Assembly (NCBI RefSeq): GCF_019904175.1
Contig: NZ_CP061913.1
Span: 11,284,001 to 11,348,000 of the forward strand
Direction: 5' to 3'
Origin: Dactylosporangium vinaceum
GTDB lineage: Bacteria; Actinomycetota; Actinomycetes; Mycobacteriales; Micromonosporaceae
DNA: 64,000 nucleotides
Made by a program: the position numbers and the translations under genes
Part shown: positions 1 to 6,191 of the stretch, in pieces
Layout of the letters: each line of letters opens with the position of its first letter
Position numbering within the stretch: the stretch's first letter is position 1
The notes under the pieces: generated by a model
The model's input: only the letters and a program-made list of their open reading frames with translations
The model's database searches: none
What the model was told of the DNA's origin: nothing

Positions 1-366
1 GCCGACTGCAAGATCACCGCCGGCGCCTGGCACAGCCCCTACGACGACAAGGACCTGACCGACCCGCAGGCCCTGGACATCGACCACATGGTGCCGCTCG
101 CGGCCGCGTGGCGCTCCGGCGCCGGGAAGTGGACCGATGACCAGCGCAAGGACTTCGCCAACGACCTGACCCGGCCCCAGCTGTTCGCGGTGAGTCTCCA
201 GTCGAACCGATCCAAGGGCGACCAGGACCCGTCGACGTGGAAGCCGCCGAACCACGCGTTCTGGTGCACGTACGCGACGGATTGGGTAACAGTGAAGGCC
301 TACTACAAGTTGTCCGTGACCCAGGCCGAGAAGACGGCGCTCGCGGACATGCTGGCGACCTGCTGA
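1..366 (+). CDS. HNH endonuclease, DUF1524/GmrSD C-terminal type (5' end outside window)
   Basis: The open frame enters from the left edge, so only the last 121 residues are seen. They contain an HNH-like core, DIDHMVPLAAAW, in which the DH pair would bind metal, followed about 45 residues later by an SNRSKGDQDP segment carrying the downstream Asn/Lys residues of the fold, and a WCTYATDWVTVK segment. This pattern is typical of the small secreted actinobacterial HNH proteins of the DUF1524 family, which are predicted to be metal-dependent nucleases. Whether a signal peptide is present cannot be told without the missing start. The stop overlaps an ATG at 366, but a much better ribosome site places the next gene's start at 387, so the two genes are probably co-transcribed. 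Confidence 0.8.
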   Translation, partial: ADCKITAGAWHSPYDDKDLTDPQALDIDHMVPLAAAWRSGAGKWTDDQRKDFANDLTRPQLFAVSLQSNRSKGDQDPSTWKPPNHAFWCTYATDWVTVKAYYKLSVTQAEKTALADMLATC

Positions 367-386
367 TGCGCTTTTGGAGGAACCGG

Positions 387-764
387 ATGCCGGAGACGAC
401 GGAAACACCCGCTACTGCGACTCCGGTTCCTCCCCCTGCGCCGGCCGCCTCGGACCCCGCTCCGGCGGCCCCTGCTCCGGCGGCCCCTGCTCCCGCGACC
501 CCGGCCGCGGCGGACGCCCCCTTGCGGACCGACATCGTGGCCGGCCCGGGCGGGGTCATGACCGACGAGGTGGGTGTCGTCACCGGAGAGTTGACCCTGG
601 AGTCCTCGGTGGGTGCCGACGGGTCCTTCGTCGTCAAGGTCCAATACAAAGACGCTGATGAGTGGTACCACGTGACGGGCGCGAAGGGCACCCTGAAGGA
701 TCCGGCCGACCTGGCCGCCGTGCACGCGGTAGTGGTCGGCGTGCTGAACCGGCCCGAGGGCTAA
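387..764 (+). CDS. Hypothetical protein with Pro/Ala-rich N-terminus
   Basis: I do not recognise a family. The 125-residue product has a Pro/Ala-rich, probably disordered first 45 residues made of PAPAA-like repeats, then a compact 80-residue C-terminal part with alternating beta-like stretches (VTGELTLES, FVVKVQYKD) ending in NRPEG. No signal peptide or membrane segment is visible. The start at 387 is preferred over the in-frame ATG at 366 because GGAGG lies at 376-380, six bases before it. It follows the HNH gene by 20 bp in the same direction and its last four bases overlap the convergent recR stop. A DNA- or protein-binding partner of the nuclease is possible but is only inference. Confidence 0.6.
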   Translation: MPETTETPATATPVPPPAPAASDPAPAAPAPAAPAPATPAAADAPLRTDIVAGPGGVMTDEVGVVTGELTLESSVGADGSFVVKVQYKDADEWYHVTGAKGTLKDPADLAAVHAVVVGVLNRPEG

Positions 765-1354
765 ACCGCCCGGCGGCCCTCGAAGGCGCGCCCCAGCGTG
801 ATCTCGTCGGCGTATTCGAGGTCACCGCCGACGGGTAGGCCGCTGGCCAGCCGGGTCACGTTCAGGCCCATGGGCTTGACGAGCAGGGCGAGGTACGTGG
901 CCGTGGCCTCGCCCTCGGTGTTGGGGTCGGTCGCGAGGATGAGCTCCTTGCACGTCCCCTCGGCCAGCCGGGTCATCAGCTCGCGGATCCGCAGGCTGTC
1001 GGGGCCGATGCCCTCGAGCGGGTTGATCGCGCCGCCGAGCACGTGATAGCGCCCGCGGAACTCCCCCGTGCGCTCGATCGCCACGACGTCCTTCGGCTCC
1101 TCGACGACGCAGAACACGTCGTCGCTGCGGCGCGGGTCGCGGCAGATCCGGCAGAGCTCGGCCTCGGCCACGTTGAAGCAGCGGGTGCAGAACCGGACGA
1201 GTTCCTTCACCCGCTGGAGGGCCTGCGCGAGCCGCTTGACGTCCGCAGGGTCGGCCGAGAGCACGTGGAACGCGATGCGCTGCGCGCTCTTCGGCCCGAC
1301 CCCGGGCAGGCGCCCAAGCTCGTCGATCAGGTCTTGAATGGCGCCTTCGTACAT
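761..1354 (-). CDS. recR: Recombination mediator protein RecR
   Basis: RecR works with RecF and RecO to load RecA on single-stranded DNA gaps during recombinational repair. The 197-residue length is normal. The N-terminus MYEGAIQDLIDELGRLPGVG holds the helix-hairpin-helix (LPGVGPKSAQR). A four-cysteine zinc finger (CTRCFN...CRICRD) follows at about residues 54-70, then the TOPRIM domain begins with VFCVVEEPKDV and continues through ATDPNTEGEATA, which carries the acidic pair of the fold. It is transcribed leftward, directly downstream of the YbaB gene with no intergenic bases (1354/1355), the arrangement commonly seen after dnaX in bacteria. Here dnaX lies 5 kb away, with an accessory island between. 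Confidence 0.97.
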   Translation of the reverse strand: MYEGAIQDLIDELGRLPGVGPKSAQRIAFHVLSADPADVKRLAQALQRVKELVRFCTRCFNVAEAELCRICRDPRRSDDVFCVVEEPKDVVAIERTGEFRGRYHVLGGAINPLEGIGPDSLRIRELMTRLAEGTCKELILATDPNTEGEATATYLALLVKPMGLNVTRLASGLPVGGDLEYADEITLGRAFEGRRAV

Positions 1355-1735
1355 TTAGAAACCGGGCAGCCCGAGGCCGCCGCCCAGACCTCCGAGGCCG
1401 GCGGTCAGCGGGCCCATCTTCTCCTCGGTCAGCTCGCGCGCCGCCTGTGCGGCGTTGTGCAGCGCCGCGACGATCAGGTCTTCGAGCGTCTCGACGTCGT
1501 CCGCGTCGACCGCCTTGGGGTCGATCTTGATGGACACGACCTCGCCGCTGCCCTTGACCGTGGCGGTGACGAGCCCACCGCCGGCCGTCCCGGTGAGCTC
1601 GGCCTCGGCCAGCTCCGCCTGCGCGGCGACCATCTGCTGCTGCATCTTCTGCGCCTGCTTCATCATCTGCTGCAGGTTGGGCTGTCCACCGGGCCGCACA
1701 GGGCGCTCCTTCGATTCGTGGTGAGCGGTCGTCAC
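1355..1735 (-). CDS. YbaB/EbfC family nucleoid-associated protein
   Basis: YbaB/EbfC proteins are small dimeric DNA-binding proteins thought to act on nucleoid structure and possibly recombination. The 126-residue product has the family pattern: a helical N-terminal part (QQMMKQAQKMQQQMVAAQAELAEAE), a central beta sheet (GGGLVTATVKGSGEVVSIKIDP), a second helix (DDVETLEDLIVAALHNAAQAA) and a Gly/Leu-rich flexible tail (GLGGLGGGLGLPGF). The first 20 residues, rich in charged residues and Pro, are longer than usual. The GTG start at 1735 has a TAAGCT -10-like hexamer ten bases upstream on the minus strand. It forms a two-gene unit with recR, which begins at the adjacent base. Confidence 0.93.
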   Translation of the reverse strand: MTTAHHESKERPVRPGGQPNLQQMMKQAQKMQQQMVAAQAELAEAELTGTAGGGLVTATVKGSGEVVSIKIDPKAVDADDVETLEDLIVAALHNAAQAARELTEEKMGPLTAGLGGLGGGLGLPGF

Positions 1736-2099
1736 ACCTCGGACCAGCTTAGGCCCTGCCCCGGCGCGCAGCCCGCCGCGCCGCCCCGGCGGCGGGGATC
1801 GCTGCGGCGTCCGGTCGATGTCCGGCCACGGGTCGTCCGTCAGGGTCTGCCGGTCAGGGTCTATTCGGTAGGGGCTTGTCGTTCAGAGCTCGTCAGCCGG
1901 TCGAGACCACGGAAATTCCATTTGCGCCGATCGGTCCGGCTCCGCGACGCTAGGGTGGCGTTCACCAGTACGAACCACCCTGAGTGACAGCAGTCGCACG
2001 GCGGGTGGGAGTTGCGCAGGTTGCGATATGGCACCTTGTGGCCTGGCGATCTGTGACGCAGCCGACTCATACTGTTTGACGAGGCTAAGGGGGGAACCG
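1736..2099. other. Divergent intergenic region
   Basis: This 364-bp gap separates the leftward YbaB-recR unit from the rightward DUF6232-like gene. It carries the conserved TGCGATATGGCA motif at 2022-2033 (annotated separately) and a TAAGCT -10 candidate for the YbaB gene at 1746-1751 on the minus strand. An AT-richer stretch lies around 1890-1930. The short open frames crossing it have no ribosome site and no recognisable protein, so I see no gene here. Confidence 0.6.
2022..2033 (+). promoter_or_regulatory. TGCGATATGGCA motif, copy A
   Basis: This 12-mer ends 66 bp upstream of the DUF6232-like start at 2100. Identical 12-mers lie upstream of the two other DUF6232-like genes (5151-5162 and 5537-5548), and the 10-mer core precedes the XRE gene at 4282-4291. 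Copies A and C also share TTGTGnnCTGGCG immediately downstream. Each copy is oriented toward its gene. It could be an operator or an alternative sigma-factor promoter element; I do not recognise it. Confidence 0.55.
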
Positions 2100-2573
2100 A
2101 TGCCGATCGTCTTCTACAAAGATCACGATATCGTCATCACCGACGATGTCTACGCGGTCTGGAAACCCGAGCCCCAGGTGTATGACCTGGAGGCCCTCGA
2201 GGACCTGCACATCGAGCACTGCGCACGCCCCGGCCGGGTGGCCGCGCTCGCCGCCGGCGCCCTGGCCACCGCGGGGGCGGCGGCCGCATTGACGATCACC
2301 GACGGCGCCGGCCAGTTCATGATCGCCGCGGCCGTCCTGTCCGTGCCGCCGCTCACCGGGCGCGCCATCCGAATCCTCACGCCGGTCGTCTGGCTCCTGA
2401 AGGCCAACTACGCCGGCGCCGGGGTCACCCTATTCTCATCGACAAACGTGATTTCCATACTGCGCGTCCACCGCAGCCTGATGCGAGCCTTCGCCGCCAA
2501 CGCCGCGAGCGTCGAGCGGCTGGACCGGACGGGCTACGCCGACGCCTACAGGAGGCTGAACTCCCTGCTCTGA
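2100..2573 (+). CDS. DUF6232-like membrane protein, paralogue 1
   Basis: Function is unknown. The 157-residue product begins MPIVFYKDHDIVITDDVYAV, the same beta-rich opening (FY-x-S/D-x-DI-x-IT) shared by two smaller proteins 2.5-3.4 kb downstream. After about 50 residues it has two hydrophobic segments (AALAAGALATAGAAAALTI and FMIAAAVLSVPPLTGRAI), likely a membrane hairpin, then a cytoplasmic C-terminus with LRVHRSLMRAFAAN that matches the RRALIRALE tail of the paralogues. The ATG at 2100 follows an AAGGGGGGAA purine tract. The gene ends 20 bp before a strong hairpin at 2593-2618 and has motif copy A upstream. The DUF6232 assignment rests on remembered family features, so treat it as likely rather than certain. 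Confidence 0.75.
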   Translation: MPIVFYKDHDIVITDDVYAVWKPEPQVYDLEALEDLHIEHCARPGRVAALAAGALATAGAAAALTITDGAGQFMIAAAVLSVPPLTGRAIRILTPVVWLLKANYAGAGVTLFSSTNVISILRVHRSLMRAFAANAASVERLDRTGYADAYRRLNSLL

Positions 2574-2592
2574 GCGCCCTGCACACGGACAA

Positions 2593-2618
2593 GCCCGCGG
2601 GACTGTGGTCCCGCGGGC
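2593..2618 (+). terminator. Strong hairpin downstream of DUF6232-like gene
   Basis: Perfect 11-bp inverted repeat, GCCCGCGGGAC and GTCCCGCGGGC, with a TGTG loop, 20 bp after the stop at 2573. No T-tract follows, which is common for actinobacterial terminators. Confidence 0.7.
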
Positions 2619-2681
2619 GAAGCTCGTCGCCCGGTTTGCCAGATATGTGCATTCATGGGCCAACTTCGCATACTCGCGTGT

Positions 2682-2695
2682 CGTGTTTCAACACG
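2682..2695. promoter_or_regulatory. Palindrome upstream of DUF397 gene
   Basis: CGTGTT-TC-AACACG is a perfect 6-bp inverted repeat, 49 bp before the DUF397 start at 2745, inside an unusually AT-rich stretch (2640-2700). It is a plausible operator for the XRE regulator encoded nearby or part of the DUF397 promoter. This is inferred from position only. Confidence 0.4.
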
Positions 2696-2744
2696 CTACG
2701 TATGCTGAAGGTTCACGTCCTAGGGTTAGAAGGAGGCCGACCCG

Positions 2745-2942
2745 ATGGCCGAGAACAGCAGGGCCCTCGTTTGGCGCAAGTCCCGTTTTTGCGGAAGCCA
2801 GTCCTGTGTCGAGGTTGCGCACGGTCTTGGCGCGGTGTTGATCCGGGATTCGAAAGACCCGGAGGCGGCGCCATTGCAATTCCAACCGGACGCCTGGCGG
2901 GACTTCATCGCCGGCCTGCGCAACGAAACCCTGTCCGACTGA
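2745..2942 (+). CDS. DUF397 domain protein (1)
   Basis: DUF397 proteins are about 60-70 residue partners of XRE regulators in actinobacteria, thought to form regulator/antagonist pairs of the WhiJ/BldB type. The 65-residue product has the family signature: WRKSRFCGSQSCVEVAH, where WxKSxxC and CVEVA are conserved, then VLIRDSKDPE, FQPDAWRDFIAGLR. The ATG follows AGAAGGAGG at 2729-2737 at ideal spacing. It is transcribed away from the neighbouring XRE/DUF397 operon, with a bidirectional hairpin between the two convergent DUF397 genes, so the island has one regulator and two DUF397 partners. Confidence 0.93.
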   Translation: MAENSRALVWRKSRFCGSQSCVEVAHGLGAVLIRDSKDPEAAPLQFQPDAWRDFIAGLRNETLSD

Positions 2943-2992
2943 GCGCGACCACCAATAGGGTGAGATCACGTCCCATTGTGCCGGTGCCCGAC

Positions 2993-3010
2993 GGTGCGGC
3001 CCGCCGCACC
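2993..3010. terminator. Bidirectional hairpin between convergent DUF397 genes
   Basis: GGTGCGG-CCCG-CCGCACC is a perfect 7-bp stem lying between the convergent stops at 2942 and 3064. It probably serves both transcripts. Confidence 0.5.
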
Positions 3011-3063
3011 GCATTTGGCCAATCGGGCGGCCGGTCCGGACGGATCACCTACTGCCGGTCGCT

Positions 3064-3261
3064 CTAGCCGCGGTCCATTTCGCCGCGCTTGACGCCGTGC
3101 AGAAACTCCCGCCACGGTCCGGCCTCGAAGAAGAGGACGGCGCCGTCCGGATTCTTTCCGTCGCGAACGTGCACGCTGTTCGCGGTAGCGACCTCGACAC
3201 ACGTCGAGTTGCCGCAGTAGCTGCTGCGGCGAAAGACGCGAGGCATGGCCGGTTCGTGCAT
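3064..3261 (-). CDS. DUF397 domain protein (2)
   Basis: A 65-residue DUF397 protein with the signature FRRSSYCGNSTCVEVATA, HVRDGKNPDGAVL and GPWREFLHGVKRG. The longer open frame upstream is not used: AGGTGG sits at the right distance before the ATG at 3261, and the residues before it are not conserved. It lies 133 bp downstream of the XRE gene in the same direction, the classic order for an XRE/DUF397 module, so it is likely the cognate partner of that regulator. It is about 40% identical by eye to the DUF397 protein at 2745. Confidence 0.92.
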   Translation of the reverse strand: MHEPAMPRVFRRSSYCGNSTCVEVATANSVHVRDGKNPDGAVLFFEAGPWREFLHGVKRGEMDRG

Positions 3262-3394
3262 GGTCCACCTGTTTTCTGACAGGGAGGCAGCCGCCTTGCG
3301 GTCAGCCTCCGGATCGGGTCCTCCGGCACCGGGCCGGAGATCCTTCATCGGCGCGAATTGCGGGTCCGCCTGGGGAAGAACCCCTTGAGGGGAG

Positions 3395-4252
3395 CTACGC
3401 GGCCCTGGCAATCCGTTCAGCCGATTCGACTTCCCCGATCGAGGCGTCCCACATCCGATCCCAGCCCTCGCGATGACGCGCGATTCGAGGCGGATCGTCG
3501 ACAATTTCGTCGATGGTATAGCTCTCTCGGTACAGCACGGCGTGGTTGTCGTCCTCGCTCGACAGGTACAGCAGATCGTATTGGCCAAATGCTGGATATG
3601 GGCTCTCGAGCGGATGAATCCGAACGCTGAGCCAGCCTTCGGCAATCGCCGAACTGACCGCTGACAGCGTCTCACCGAGAGCTTCCGCTCCACCGTATTG
3701 GCGCAGAAGTACCGACTCGTCGAACAATGCATAAAGCTGTGGCCGCGGTGACCGGTCGCGCAGCGCCTTGCGGCGTGCGGCCCGGATCGCGGATCGGGTT
3801 GCGATTTCCTTGTCAGACAACTCGTCGGCGAACACACTGGTGACGGCCAGGGCGTAAGCCTCGCCCTGGAGCCAGCCGGGGATGACCGCCGGTGCGAAGC
3901 TGCGGATCACCGTCGCCTCGGCCTCGAAGCTGATCAGCTGGCGCATCGCCGGGGTGAGCATCCCCTGGTATCGCTGATCGTCCCACCACTGCTTCTTCTG
4001 CTTCGACGCCTTCGCGGCATGAATGAGGTCTTCAACTGTCTGGCGGTCCCTGATGCCGAGGTGGGAGAGGAGCGGCCGGAGGTCGTTGGCCGAGATCGTG
4101 ACCTCGCCCGACTCGATCCGCATCACCTTGGAGAGGGACCACTCCATGGCCTCCGCCACCTGGGACTGCGTGAATCCCTGGGCGAGACGGGCGTCCTTGA
4201 TCGCCAGCCGAACCCTCCGGCGCGCGACCGCGGGCGTGTCACCCGGACTCAT
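3395..4252 (-). CDS. XRE-family regulator with DUF5753 domain
   Basis: This 285-residue protein has an N-terminal Cro/C1-type helix-turn-helix at about residues 15-70 (ARLAQGFTQSQVAEAMEWS, KVMRIESGEVTI) and a C-terminal DUF5753 ligand/partner domain (FAPAVIPGWLQGEAYA, PRPQLYALFDESVL, LHPLESP-type strand, VLYRESYTIDEIVDDP). Such proteins pair with DUF397 proteins and control development or antibiotic genes in actinobacteria. An upstream in-frame ATG at 4264 exists, but GAGGGA lies between the two ATGs at ideal spacing for 4252. The gene carries the GCGATATGGC motif 29 bp upstream, the same sequence found before the three DUF6232-like genes, so it may control itself and that set. Confidence 0.92.
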   Translation of the reverse strand: MSPGDTPAVARRRVRLAIKDARLAQGFTQSQVAEAMEWSLSKVMRIESGEVTISANDLRPLLSHLGIRDRQTVEDLIHAAKASKQKKQWWDDQRYQGMLTPAMRQLISFEAEATVIRSFAPAVIPGWLQGEAYALAVTSVFADELSDKEIATRSAIRAARRKALRDRSPRPQLYALFDESVLLRQYGGAEALGETLSAVSSAIAEGWLSVRIHPLESPYPAFGQYDLLYLSSEDDNHAVLYRESYTIDEIVDDPPRIARHREGWDRMWDASIGEVESAERIARAA

Positions 4253-4281
4253 CGTGTCCCTCATTGGACGTATGCCTAGTA

Positions 4282-4291
4282 GCCATATCGC
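4282..4291 (-). promoter_or_regulatory. GCGATATGGC motif, copy B
   Basis: The 10-bp core shared with copies A, C and D, here 29 bp upstream of the XRE start at 4252 and oriented with that gene. It would suit an autoregulatory operator or a common promoter element. A degenerate further copy (TGCGATACGGCT) lies at 4436-4447 on the plus strand. Confidence 0.5.
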
Positions 4292-4460
4292 TGGTCGTGG
4301 TTCACCCTACTGTGCCGGTGGGCTTTGCGGGTCCAGACATGAAAAGACGCGAGTGCTGACATACCCCACGTTGTCGCGAAATATGGTCGCCCGTTCGGGT
4401 GGCCCGATCGGGCCGGAACTAGTGTAAGACCAACCTGCGATACGGCTGACGGGTATATGG

Positions 4461-4515
4461 CGGATTCGCCGGATCGTTACCTACCTGACAGTAGGCTGAC
4501 AACCCGGCGAATCCG
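4461..4515. repeat. Nested inverted repeat in intergenic region
   Basis: Perfect 12-bp outer arms, CGGATTCGCCGG (4461-4472) and CCGGCGAATCCG (4504-4515), enclose a second 5-bp hairpin, CCTAC-ctgaca-GTAGG (4480-4495). The whole can fold as one long stem with an internal stem-loop. It lies in the 400-bp gap between the XRE gene and the next DUF6232-like gene, which otherwise has no gene. It may be a bidirectional terminator, a structured RNA or a protein-binding site; no T-tract follows. Confidence 0.5.
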
Positions 4516-4655
4516 GTGCGCGCTGTATAGATCGGCCGGGCGACTCTGCCCTCGCCGAACGTTCCAGGCAGTGACCTTGGGGACAACCCGAACGCGGCCC
4601 GGCGGCGGCTCAGAGGTTAGGGCTCCGCCCAAGGATCACGCTTCCGCCGGCGGCT

Positions 4656-4943
4656 TCAGGCTTCGGCCGACGTCGCGTAGTGGGCCCGCCACTCCAGGGC
4701 GCGGATCAGCGCGCGGCGCACCTGACCGAAGGTCTGACGGTCGCTGGTGTGGAAGAGGCGCACGTCGTGCACGCCGTACTGTGCGCGGATCTCCTGGGCC
4801 GGGCGGGTCCGGCCGGAGCGCGGGTGCTGCAGGACGTAGACGCCCTCGAGAAAGTCCAGGCGATACTGGACGTGGGCCGGGCGCAGGATCACGAAGTGAT
4901 CCATGGTCACGACCAGCTCGGGGCTCTCGTAGAAATTGCGCAT
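4656..4943 (-). CDS. DUF6232-like small protein, paralogue 2
   Basis: Function unknown. The 95-residue protein starts MRNFYESPELVVTMDHFVIL, then RPAHVQYRLDFLEGVYVL, RPAQEIRAQYGVHDVRLFHT and the tail TFGQVRRALIRALEW. Line by line it matches the product of the next gene (5191-5463) and the two ends of the larger protein at 2100, but lacks the membrane hairpin of the latter. The start at 4943 has AGGGGAAGGGA upstream. Motif copy C lies 207 bp upstream, leaving a long leader that contains a 10-bp hairpin followed by TTTC. No catalytic residues are evident; the conserved aromatic and basic residues suggest a small beta-rich binding domain. Confidence 0.75.
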   Translation of the reverse strand: MRNFYESPELVVTMDHFVILRPAHVQYRLDFLEGVYVLQHPRSGRTRPAQEIRAQYGVHDVRLFHTSDRQTFGQVRRALIRALEWRAHYATSAEA

Positions 4944-5046
4944 TTCCCTTCCCCTCGTCTTGCGAGCGGGGCCGGAACTGCGGCAAGGATGACACCGGAT
5001 ATCGATGTGGCCTCTCCGCGTGACCGGAAGGCGGTAGTGGCTGAAA

Positions 5047-5072
5047 CAGCGCCCGGTGTCCGCCGGGCGCTG
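5047..5072 (-). promoter_or_regulatory. Leader hairpin before DUF6232-like gene 2
   Basis: Perfect 10-bp inverted repeat CAGCGCCCGG / CCGGGCGCTG with a six-base loop; on the minus strand it is followed by TTTCAG. It lies between motif copy C and the start at 4943, so it could terminate or attenuate transcription in the leader, or end a short RNA. Confidence 0.45.
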
Positions 5073-5150
5073 CTGCGTTTCGCCACTTGCCCCCTCGTGG
5101 CTCTCCTTCGATGGTCCCATGGCTGCCTACCTAGGCGCCAGCTCACAACC

Positions 5151-5162
5151 TGCCATATCGCA
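5151..5162 (-). promoter_or_regulatory. TGCGATATGGCA motif, copy C
   Basis: Identical 12-mer to copies A and D, oriented toward the gene at 4656-4943 and starting only 28 bp after the stop of the preceding paralogue. Downstream bases GGTTGTGAGCTGGCG resemble those of copy A. Confidence 0.55.
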
Positions 5163-5190
5163 GATTGCCGAAAGGCTGGTTGCCGGCGCC

Positions 5191-5463
5191 TCAAATCGGC
5201 AGCGGGTCGGTCCGGTTCTCCAGGGCGCGGATGAGCGCCCGCCGGACGCTGCCGAACGTGGCCCGGTTGGTGGTGTAGAAGATGCGCACGTCGACCGCGC
5301 CGATGCGTGCGCGGATCTCGTGACCCGCCCGGAAGCCGGCACCCCGGCCGTGCTTGACGATGTACGGCGAGCGGATCTCCTCGAGCCGGAAGCGCTGCTC
5401 CCCGGGCCGCAGGAGGACCACGTGCGTGCTGGTGATCAGGATGTCCGAGCTTCGATAGAACAT
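5191..5463 (-). CDS. DUF6232-like small protein, paralogue 3
   Basis: A 90-residue paralogue of the 4656-4943 product: MFYRSSDILITSTHVVLLRP, RFRLEEIRSPYIVKHGRG, GHEIRARIGAVDVRIFYTT and ATFGSVRRALIRALENRT. About half of the residues are identical to paralogue 2 by eye, so the pair probably arose by tandem duplication. The start at 5463 is chosen because GGAGGGGG lies just upstream; the in-frame extension to 5601 is not conserved. Motif copy D lies 73 bp upstream. There is no membrane segment or signal peptide. Function is unknown. Confidence 0.78.
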   Translation of the reverse strand: MFYRSSDILITSTHVVLLRPGEQRFRLEEIRSPYIVKHGRGAGFRAGHEIRARIGAVDVRIFYTTNRATFGSVRRALIRALENRTDPLPI

Positions 5464-5536
5464 CGCCGCCCCCTCCAACAGCGTGCCTGTACTTGAGATG
5501 GTCGCATGGGTATGCACGCGGGAATAGGCGTCAACC

Positions 5537-5548
5537 TGCCATATCGCA
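5537..5548 (-). promoter_or_regulatory. TGCGATATGGCA motif, copy D
   Basis: Identical 12-mer to copies A and C, preceded by ATC and followed by GGTTG exactly as in copy C, 73 bp upstream of the start at 5463 and oriented with that gene. Confidence 0.55.
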
Positions 5549-5772
5549 GATGGCGACATGACCTCTGCCCATCCGGTGGATGGCGTTCCGGGATCGCTCA
5601 CGTGGCACGCGGAGGGCGGCCTTCAGGTCACCACGATTTCGAGAAGATCGGCACCGCCCGGACGCCGAAGTCACTCGTTGGAGTCGTCCGATGACGAATC
5701 CATGGGCCCTACGGCTGTGAGACGCGCGCCACACGCGAGCACCGGCCGGAGCCGACAGTGCCGCAAAAGCCG

Positions 5773-5810
5773 AACGCCGGGCTCCCCTGATCGGGCGGCC
5801 CGGCGTTTTG
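5773..5810. terminator. Terminator of tRNA-Ser(GGA)
   Basis: Ten-base-pair stem AACGCCGGGC (5773-5782) and GCCCGGCGTT (5798-5807), with short T-tracts on both strands (GTTTTG rightward; CGGCTTTTGC leftward). It lies just downstream of the leftward tRNA gene. The 5549-5772 stretch before it holds no gene that I can support. Confidence 0.7.
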
Positions 5811-5823
5811 CCTGGTGGAACGG

Positions 5824-5908
5824 CGGAGGATACGAGATTCGAACTCGTGAGGGTTTTATCCCAACACGCTTTCCAAGCGTGCGCCCTAGGCCTCTAGGCG
5901 AATCCTCC
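5824..5908 (-). tRNA. tRNA-Ser, anticodon GGA
   Basis: Folded by eye on the minus strand: a seven-base acceptor GGAGGAT pairs with ATCCTCC, followed by discriminator G. The anticodon loop CTTGGAAA gives anticodon GGA. A long variable arm (GTTGGGATAAAACCCTCAC region) is typical of class II serine tRNAs, and GTTCGAATC is the T loop. CCA is not encoded. Length 85 nt. Confidence 0.95.
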
Positions 5909-5937
5909 GTGCGCCAGGATACCCATGACCGACGGGG

Positions 5938-6046
5938 TTCGTGCACCGGGTATTGTTGTCGGCAAGCCGCTCGTGCGGCGACACCTCATGAACCTCCCCA
6001 GGGCCGGAAGGCAGCAAGGATAAGTGAGCTCTGTCGGGTGCACGAG
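5938..6046 (+). ncRNA. ffs: Signal recognition particle RNA (small bacterial type)
   Basis: The conserved S-domain tetraloop region CCCCAGGGCCGGAAGGCAGCA (internal loop CAGG, GGAA tetraloop, AGCA) is seen at about 5997-6016. Terminal arms TCGTGCAC and GTGCACGA pair to close the single long hairpin. The RNA joins Ffh to target ribosomes to the membrane. It sits between tRNA-Ser and dnaX, its usual place in actinobacteria. End points are from the pairing and are good to a few bases. Confidence 0.9.
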
Positions 6047-6135
6047 CGGTGTCTTCTTGCCCGGACAGGTAGGCGACGCGGACCTCGGCGGGTAGGTGAC
6101 GCAGACCTCGGCGGGCGCCGGCTTCCCTCGAAAAA

Positions 6136-6158
6136 GTGTCGGTGCCCGGGAGTACGGT
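6136..6158 (+). promoter_or_regulatory. PafBC/RecA-NDp-type promoter of dnaX
   Basis: GTGTCGGTG, eight bases, TACGGT. This matches the mycobacterial RecA-independent DNA-damage promoter consensus tTGTCRgtg-N8-TAnnnT at all but the first, weak position. The expected transcription start would leave a leader of about 27 nt to the GTG at 6192. Assignment to PafBC in this organism is inference. Confidence 0.55.
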
Positions 6159-6191
6159 GGTCCCGGCTCTACTCGGAACGGAGGACCGCTG

